Assembly (NCBI RefSeq): GCF_030546645.1
Contig: NZ_JAUOTO010000003.1
Span: 124,001-188,000, forward strand
DNA: 64,000 nt
Source of the DNA: Flavitalea plasmicola
Lineage (GTDB): Bacteria > Bacteroidota > Bacteroidia > Chitinophagales > Chitinophagaceae
Direction of reading: 5' to 3'
Shown: positions 58,622-64,000 of the stretch, piece after piece
Position numbering within the stretch: position 1 is the first letter of the stretch
Layout of the letters: every line of letters starts with the position of its first letter
Notes under the pieces: generated by a model
What the model was told of the DNA's origin: nothing
Databases searched by the model: none
The model's input: the letters and a program-made list of their open reading frames with translations, nothing else
Made by a program: the position numbers and the translations under genes

Positions 58622-60874
58622 TCACTGGGGATATAGCTCCCGGCTCCATTTCCCGAGCTTTTCCACCAGTTCCTCCAGCTTCACCGGCTTGCCGATGTAA
58701 TCATTCATGCCTGCATTCAGACATTCCTCTTCATCGCCCTCCATGGTATTGGCCGTGAGGGCGATGATCACAGGCTGCGATCCGGCTGTTTCACGTATGA
58801 GACGAGTCGCCTCCAGTCCGTCCATTTCAGGCATCTGGAGGTCCATAAAGACGATGTCATACGCCTGCTCCAATATGAGATACACGGCTTCCCGGCCATT
58901 GGCCACCAATGTGGGCGTATAGCCCAGCTTCTGTAAAATATGTTGTATCACCTGCTGGTTGATCACATTATCCTCGGCCACCAGTATCCGCAGCGGATGC
59001 TGCTTCGACATATCGGATGGCAGCCTGGTCTGGAACGACGTACCGCCGGCGGCCTGCGCCGGGCGTTTCTGCAGGGCCGCAAGGATATTGCGGTACATCA
59101 GCTGCTGTTTGATAGGCTTCGTCATGATGGCGCTGAAGAGCTTCATATGCGCCTTCTTATATTCGTCCCCAACGGAGCTGAGCAGGATAATGGGCAGGTC
59201 GGGATGCTTATCACGGATGCTTCGTGACAGCTGTAAACCGTCCATATGCGGCATCTGCATGTCTGTCAGCACCAGGTCATAGTCATCCTCTTTTGCCAGC
59301 AGGGCTAAAGCTTCCACGCCGGACACGGCCGGCACGGGTACCAGGTTCCAGTATTCCAGCTGGCTCTGAAGGATCGTGCGGTTGGTCTGGTTGTCGTCCA
59401 CGATCAAGACCCTCCGGCCTGCATAAGCGGAAAGGCCATTGCTGGTGTAATTCGGCACTACTCCTGCGCCTGCCTGTGTAAGGATGGTAAAAAAGAAGGT
59501 AGATCCATTGCCTGGCCGGCTATCCACGCGGATATCCCCTCCCATGAGCTTGACCAGCTTGTCGGAGATGGCCAGTCCCAGGCCTGTACCTCCGTACTTG
59601 CGGGTAGTGGAAGTGTCCACTTGTGAGAATGCTTTGAAGAGGCGTTCGTGCTTGTCAGCCGGAATCCCGATGCCCGTATCCTTCACCTCGAACTCCAGCT
59701 GCATGGAGCCGTCCTGGTAGGTGCCGGCATTACGCACTCTGACAAAGATCTCTCCTTTCTCCGTGAATTTCATAGCATTCCCAACAAGATTGGTAATGAC
59801 CTGTCGCAGGCGAAGGTCATCTCCCCGTATAAACATCGGCACATCCCTGTCCACCTGGTACAGAAGCTCCAGGTCCTTTTGTGCTGCCCGCATGCTGAAA
59901 ATATCCAGTATATGCTCGATACTGTCATAGAGATTGAAGTCCTCATCTTCCAGCTCCATGCCACCTGATTCGATCTTGGAAAAATCCAGGATATCATTAA
60001 TGACATTCAGCAGGGTCTCTCCACAGGTGGCAATGGTCTCTGCATACGTCTTTTGCTGTGAGGTGAGGTTGGTCTCCATCAGCAGGGAAGACATCCCGAT
60101 CACTCCATTCATGGGGGTGCGGATCTCATGGCTCATCGTTGCCAGGAAAATGCTCTTGGCCTGGCTGGCTTTCACGGCTTCCTGGCGGGCTTTTTCCGCA
60201 TTCAAATAGGCCTGCTCCAACATTTGCTCATTTTTCTTTCGTTCTTCATGCAGTATCGCCTCCTTCTGCATTCTGCCCATTTCCACCGCCTGGCGGATCT
60301 GGATAGCTCCGCTTTTTTTCAGCTGATAAGCCCATAGCCCGCAGATGAAAAAGACGATCCCTGCCAGCACAATATGTATAATGAAGGTGGAAAGGTCCAG
60401 GTATTCCAGCCGGGTGAAAAAGATACGATCGTTGCCTGAAAACTGTAAATAGTCGAACACTGCGTGGTGCAGAATAACAAAGATCATAATAGGTATCTGC
60501 AACTTCCAGTTCTGATAGGTGATAAGGATAGCGCTGCCGATAAAAGCAAAGAAATGCATCTCGAAAAGACCATGCATCTGGTAGATGTATTGGGCCATAA
60601 AGATGGCAATGACCAGGCTCAGGACGTATTGATAAAGGGTCGAGTCGGGCAGCAGAAGCTTGACGGAATAGTAGGCCAGCAGCGATAGCCCTCCCACGCC
60701 CCAGGCAATGGTCCAGGTATCGAACCAGGGGGCGAAAACGAGACCGGCCACGAAAAAGCCGGTCAAAAAGAAATTCATAAGCACGTCAGATCTCCGTTTC
60801 ACCTCCAGGAGGTAATGGGCGGCCTGTTGATGGAGCGCTGAGTCTGCAGGCAAGGTATTAAATAAGGGTGTCAT
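58622..60874 (-). CDS. hybrid sensor histidine kinase with two receiver domains
   Basis: 750 residues. Six or so membrane helices span residues about 32-185, with a conserved-looking H-G-L-F-E-M-H-F-F-A-F motif at 101-111 and H-H-A-V-F at 136-140. A coiled linker follows, then HisKA (A-T-M-S-H-E-I-R-T-P, H249), the ATPase domain and two receivers (about 490-605 and 630-745). Each receiver keeps its phospho-acceptor Asp (L-T-D-M-Q-M-P and F-M-D-L-Q-M-P). No Hpt domain or DNA-binding output is attached. The start overlaps the stop of the thioredoxin-like gene by four bases, so the two are co-expressed. Confidence 0.93.
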   Translation of the reverse strand: MTPLFNTLPADSALHQQAAHYLLEVKRRSDVLMNFFLTGFFVAGLVFAPWFDTWTIAWGVGGLSLLAYYSVKLLLPDSTLYQYVLSLVIAIFMAQYIYQMHGLFEMHFFAFIGSAILITYQNWKLQIPIMIFVILHHAVFDYLQFSGNDRIFFTRLEYLDLSTFIIHIVLAGIVFFICGLWAYQLKKSGAIQIRQAVEMGRMQKEAILHEERKKNEQMLEQAYLNAEKARQEAVKASQAKSIFLATMSHEIRTPMNGVIGMSSLLMETNLTSQQKTYAETIATCGETLLNVINDILDFSKIESGGMELEDEDFNLYDSIEHILDIFSMRAAQKDLELLYQVDRDVPMFIRGDDLRLRQVITNLVGNAMKFTEKGEIFVRVRNAGTYQDGSMQLEFEVKDTGIGIPADKHERLFKAFSQVDTSTTRKYGGTGLGLAISDKLVKLMGGDIRVDSRPGNGSTFFFTILTQAGAGVVPNYTSNGLSAYAGRRVLIVDDNQTNRTILQSQLEYWNLVPVPAVSGVEALALLAKEDDYDLVLTDMQMPHMDGLQLSRSIRDKHPDLPIILLSSVGDEYKKAHMKLFSAIMTKPIKQQLMYRNILAALQKRPAQAAGGTSFQTRLPSDMSKQHPLRILVAEDNVINQQVIQHILQKLGYTPTLVANGREAVYLILEQAYDIVFMDLQMPEMDGLEATRLIRETAGSQPVIIALTANTMEGDEEECLNAGMNDYIGKPVKLEELVEKLGKWSRELYPQ

Positions 60875-61488
60875 TGCGTACAGGTCGGAAGTTTACAGCC
60901 ATATGCCTTCAAGGCCATGGGATCAAAAATGGGATGAAAATTATGGTGCAGCAGGTCTTCCATGGCGAGCCTGGCATAGCTGCTTTTTTCATCCGTGCAG
61001 TACCGGTTGCGGTTATAATTGCCCCTGTAAAATAATTCACAGTTCGAATCCAGGATCACGGCCTGCGGGGTGGAATAAACGCCACAGGCGGCGGCGATCG
61101 ATGAGTCCCTAAGAACAGTCACGACTTCCGGCAGATCAAACCGCTGCCGGATCCCGGCAGGTGTATATTTTTCATGGGTCATCAGGACCATTGCAAAATC
61201 CGCCTGTTGTTCGTATCGTTTCACCAGATCTCTGAAATGCGGAACATTAAAACGGGAACAGGGACAATCGGGATTGAAGAAATGCAGGAACAACGGCTTG
61301 CCTGACGGCAGCGCTGCGAGGGCGCTCCGCGACAGGTCGACCTTTGTACCCGCTGCCACCGGATGATAGTTGGCGGGAACAGGGGTAGGTAGCGCATATA
61401 CCCATTCGCTTCTCCAAAAAAAGCCTCCAATAGCCGTAAGCAACAGGATCAACCAGGCTATTACTATCCCTTTTCTCATATGAATCAT
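60871..61488 (-). CDS. membrane-anchored thioredoxin-fold protein (DUF6436-like)
   Basis: 205 residues from 61488; a later ATG at 61479 is equally possible. A single N-terminal hydrophobic helix (about 7-28) anchors a periplasmic thioredoxin-like domain. F-F-N-P-D-C-P-C-S-R-F carries a C-P-C motif instead of C-x-x-C, so ordinary disulfide exchange is doubtful. The C-terminus has further cysteines (G-C-K-L-P-T-C). It could relay a redox signal to the hybrid kinase that follows, with which it overlaps by four bases. That link is inference. Confidence 0.7.
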   Translation of the reverse strand: MIHMRKGIVIAWLILLLTAIGGFFWRSEWVYALPTPVPANYHPVAAGTKVDLSRSALAALPSGKPLFLHFFNPDCPCSRFNVPHFRDLVKRYEQQADFAMVLMTHEKYTPAGIRQRFDLPEVVTVLRDSSIAAACGVYSTPQAVILDSNCELFYRGNYNRNRYCTDEKSSYARLAMEDLLHHNFHPIFDPMALKAYGCKLPTCTQ

Positions 61489-61551
61489 TTCTTTAAAATA
61501 AGGACGCAGATAAATTGCCCGACTTTAAATAACGCAGGATGCAACCCCTTT

Positions 61552-61580
61552 ATTAGGTATAAACCCCTAATTATTTTAGG
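61552..61580. promoter_or_regulatory. three alternating TTAGG half-sites in a divergent promoter region
   Basis: ATTAGG (61552-61557) and CCTAAT (61566-61571) form a perfect 6-bp dyad with an 8-nt spacer. A further TTAGG (61576-61580) makes a second dyad with CCTAA (61566-61570). The cluster lies between the divergent thioredoxin/hybrid-kinase unit and the TPR kinase. It is a likely protein-binding site of unknown specificity. Confidence 0.45.
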
Positions 61581-61673
61581 TTGGCGGTAGATAATTTTAC
61601 TTAAAATTATAATTTGAACAGCTCGAGGACGTTGAATAGTTACCATCAACCTGATCCTTAAAACCTGACCTGA

Positions 61674-63527
61674 TTGCAACACCTGTTAAAAACCAAAGCG
61701 CTTATACTTTTAAGCGTACTGCTGCTATTGACGGCCGGCGTTCCGCTGCCGGCGCAATCCCGTGCTCAGGCAACTACCGATAGTATGCTTCTCCGGCTGA
61801 ATGCAGCCGGCTACCGCCTGCTGTATACCAACCCGGACAGTTCGATCTTCTATAGTCTCAAGGCCCGGCAGAGGGCGGAAGAATTGCAGGATGGGCTGGC
61901 GCTGACAAAGGCGCTGGACCACCTGGGATATGCGTATTATGTCAAAGGATCTTATGAGCAATCATTGAAATACACCATCGGCGCCCTGGCCCAGGCTGAA
62001 AAGATCGGCGACAGGCCAGGCCTGGCTTCTGCTTACAATGGAATAGGGCTGATCTATCTTGGGCATGATCAATATGACCTGGCGCTACAGGAGTTTCGCC
62101 GGGCCGTTGACCTGGCAGGCGCCGACGGAGATTCATCTCATATCGCACCCTATCTTTTTAATGCCGCCATTTGCTTCGAGCAGACCGGTGAGTTCGCAAA
62201 AGCGCTGAGCTACTTCAACAGGGCCCTTGTTTCCGACAGAGGGCATCATGTTTCGCTGATGTCCCTCAACAGGCTGGGAGAGACCTGGCTGCACATGAAG
62301 CAATATGACACGGCGGTGCGGTACTACCGGCGTCTGCTGGCGGACCCCCGGTCACAGGACGACACCTGGGAAAAAGCATTCGCTTATGCAGGCCTGGCCC
62401 AGGTGTCTTCCGCCCGCGGGCAACATGATTCGGCCATCATCCAGGCCAGGCTAAGCCTGGCTTTTGCCCAGCAGATCCACGCAAAATGGGATGCCGAACG
62501 TGCGGCCAGGATACTGGCGGACAGCTATGCGGCCCTTCACCAATATCAAAAGGCCCATGAATACATGGTGATAGATAAGATCTATAATGACAGCCTTTAC
62601 CATGACAGCCGGGAACAGATAGTCAATTTCCTGAAATTACAGCAAAGAGAAAAAGAGAACCAGCTGCTGAAAGATCTTTCCGGACAGGACCAGAAGACCA
62701 TTCAATTGCGGACCGTGCTGCTGACGGGCGCCTGTTTCCTGGCTGTGCTGCTGATAGGTCTTGCCCTGCTGTTCTATCGTAACTACACCGTGAAGAGCAA
62801 GCTGAACCAACAGCTGGCCACTTCCAATCAGCTGAAGGACCAGATGTTCTCCGTCATCAGCCATGACCTCCGCAGCCCTATGGCGGCCATGCAGCAAATG
62901 CTGGAGCTGATGAAGGCGCGCAACCTGCCCGAGGAAGAAAAGAACAAGCTCTATGACCTGTTCTACAAACAGGTGATCCTCAACAACAACATGTTGAACA
63001 ACCTGCTCCAATGGGTCTCCACCCAGCTGGCCGGGCCGGGCATCGTGGCCAGGAAAGAAGAGGTGGATCCCTCACAGATCATAGAAGAGGTGCTTTCCGT
63101 ATATACCTACCTGGCCGGACAGAAAAAGATAAGTATGGAGAATGAGATCAAAACAGGGATGACCATCCGGGGGGATAAAGAGCAGTTGAAGATCATCTTC
63201 CAGAACCTCATCGGCAATGCCGTCAAGTTCACTCATCCCGGCGGCACCATCCGGCTTTTTCATACGCTGGAAGATCATACCGTCACGCTTCATGTAAAAG
63301 ACAATGGCGTAGGGATCCCCGCTCCGAAGCTGGCGACGCTCCTCGACCATTCGGGACCTTCTCAATCCACCTACGGCACTGCCAGGGAAAAAGGAACGGG
63401 CATTGGACTCTTCCTCGTCCGGCAATTCGTAGAGCACAATGACGGAAAGATATTTATCTCCAGCACCGAGAACAAAGGCACCGAGACCTGTATCTCCTTT
63501 GCCTGCGTCGGACTGAAGGAATCTTAA
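61674..63527 (+). CDS. TPR-containing sensor histidine kinase
   Basis: 617 residues starting at TTG 61674, immediately after an in-frame TGA; the next ATG would remove the signal peptide. After the signal peptide (to about residue 32) come tetratricopeptide repeats (about 60-300, Y-A-Y-Y-V-K-G-S-Y-E-Q-S-L), one membrane helix (about 343-363) and a coiled coil. HisKA carries V-I-S-H-D-L-R-S-P with phospho-acceptor H397, and the ATPase follows (F-Q-N-L-I-G-N-A-V-K-F and G-T-G-I-G-L-F-L). No receiver or response-regulator gene is adjacent on the same strand, so its partner lies elsewhere. Confidence 0.9.
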   Translation: MQHLLKTKALILLSVLLLLTAGVPLPAQSRAQATTDSMLLRLNAAGYRLLYTNPDSSIFYSLKARQRAEELQDGLALTKALDHLGYAYYVKGSYEQSLKYTIGALAQAEKIGDRPGLASAYNGIGLIYLGHDQYDLALQEFRRAVDLAGADGDSSHIAPYLFNAAICFEQTGEFAKALSYFNRALVSDRGHHVSLMSLNRLGETWLHMKQYDTAVRYYRRLLADPRSQDDTWEKAFAYAGLAQVSSARGQHDSAIIQARLSLAFAQQIHAKWDAERAARILADSYAALHQYQKAHEYMVIDKIYNDSLYHDSREQIVNFLKLQQREKENQLLKDLSGQDQKTIQLRTVLLTGACFLAVLLIGLALLFYRNYTVKSKLNQQLATSNQLKDQMFSVISHDLRSPMAAMQQMLELMKARNLPEEEKNKLYDLFYKQVILNNNMLNNLLQWVSTQLAGPGIVARKEEVDPSQIIEEVLSVYTYLAGQKKISMENEIKTGMTIRGDKEQLKIIFQNLIGNAVKFTHPGGTIRLFHTLEDHTVTLHVKDNGVGIPAPKLATLLDHSGPSQSTYGTAREKGTGIGLFLVRQFVEHNDGKIFISSTENKGTETCISFACVGLKES

Positions 63528-63598
63528 ACGGACAATTATGGTGGCCAGACGAATTTATCTTAACTTGTTGTCTGAAAAACCCTATAAAGTTTGCCATC

Positions 63599-64000
63599 AT
63601 GACATCCAGAAGAGAATTTATCCGCCATTCCGCCCTTGCCTCTGCCGCAGCAGTTGCAACACCGGCCAGTACTTTTGCCATCCTTCATAAAGACCGTCAA
63701 CCTGAGGATATCCTCGCCGGCCACGGCTCCCACACCTATAAGGTAGACAAGGGCTGGGCCAGGATCAGCATCAATGCAAACCCCCTTTCCAATTGCCATG
63801 AGATGGTGCAGGACAGCAAGGGCCGCCTCATCATGCTGGGCGATTGCACCATGAACAATATCCTCATCTTCGATAAGTCCGGCAAGCTGCTGGATTATTG
63901 GGGCAATTCCTTCCCCGGCGGACATGGTCTGACCCTCTCCAAAGAGGGAGGGGACGATTTCCTGTTCCTCACCGACTGTGGCTGGTACCAGGACAGGACC
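63599..64000 (+). CDS. Tat-exported beta-propeller (NHL-like) protein, partial
   Basis: The first 134 residues are visible; the window ends inside the gene. The start ATG at 63599 opens a twin-arginine signal (S-R-R-E-F-I-R, then an alanine-rich core). The mature part has propeller-type strands (D-S-K-G-R-L-I-M-L-G-D, I-L-I-F-D-K-S-G-K-L-L-D-Y-W-G). This resembles 6-bladed NHL-type proteins exported in Bacteroidota, some fused to oxidoreductases or lyases. The missing part would decide the function. Confidence 0.7.
   Translation, partial: MTSRREFIRHSALASAAAVATPASTFAILHKDRQPEDILAGHGSHTYKVDKGWARISINANPLSNCHEMVQDSKGRLIMLGDCTMNNILIFDKSGKLLDYWGNSFPGGHGLTLSKEGGDDFLFLTDCGWYQDRT

Overview
The window reads as a chromosomal stretch of a Bacteroidota bacterium, most likely a fairly GC-rich member of the Chitinophagaceae. 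Three SusC/SusD pairs, an ECF sigma/FecR/STN-SusC relay, lipoproteins of Bacteroidota-only DUF families and promoter elements of the TTTG / TAnnTTTG type support this. The genus is a guess. No rRNA, tRNA, CRISPR array, insertion sequence or phage gene was seen.

Layout. (1) 1-13150: mixed housekeeping and signalling genes. They are an exported protein, an Amt ammonium channel followed by an orphan KdpD/KdpE-like two-component pair, a DUF218 (YdcF) protein, a MORN-repeat/TonB_C protein, an HGSNAT-like acyltransferase, a LytS/LytTR pair, a beta-barrel protein, polyphosphate kinase, a small unrecognised protein and a Pmp3-like membrane peptide. (2) 13155-38340: a large carbohydrate-utilisation region with one divergent AraC regulator. 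The first block is SusC, SusD, a GH36-like alpha-galactosidase, a giant DUF5107-TPR protein, aldose 1-epimerase and a sugar MFS porter. The second block is SusC, SusD, two surface lipoproteins (DUF4959/5126/5000 and DUF4998), L-fuconate dehydratase, a sodium/solute symporter and an SDR dehydrogenase, ending in a GC hairpin. Together they suggest uptake and breakdown of galactose/L-fucose-containing glycans with oxidative L-fucose catabolism. (3) 38563-42746: a PAP2 phosphatase, then a compact operon for NAD/ADP-ribose chemistry. It holds a Nudix-fold regulator with an eroded catalytic box, a 50-residue ORF, a small putative ADP-ribosyltransferase-like protein, Tpt1/KptA RNA 2'-phosphotransferase, an ADP-ribosylglycohydrolase and an ApaH/PrpE-like metallophosphatase. 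Junctions between its genes are mostly 4-nt ATGA overlaps. This is the best candidate for an undescribed system.

(4) 42749-48164: a GH31 alpha-glycosidase, divergent from a TetR - SDR - DHA2 efflux cassette. Two 14-bp operators that are exact reverse complements of one another sit at the same place in the two promoters. (5) 48263-58611: an ECF sigma factor, FecR anti-sigma factor, STN-type SusC, SusD, DUF4843 lipoprotein, PKD-like lipoprotein and DUF4369-TlpA thioredoxin. This is a FecIRA-style cell-surface-signalling nutrient locus with an unknown substrate. (6) 58622-64000: a hybrid histidine kinase coupled to a thioredoxin-like membrane protein, divergent from a TPR histidine kinase, then the start of a Tat-exported beta-propeller protein cut by the window end.

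Coordinates were worked out by hand. Start codons were moved to internal ATGs where signal peptides, overlaps or family lengths demanded it. Function calls rest on recognised motifs, not on database searches.
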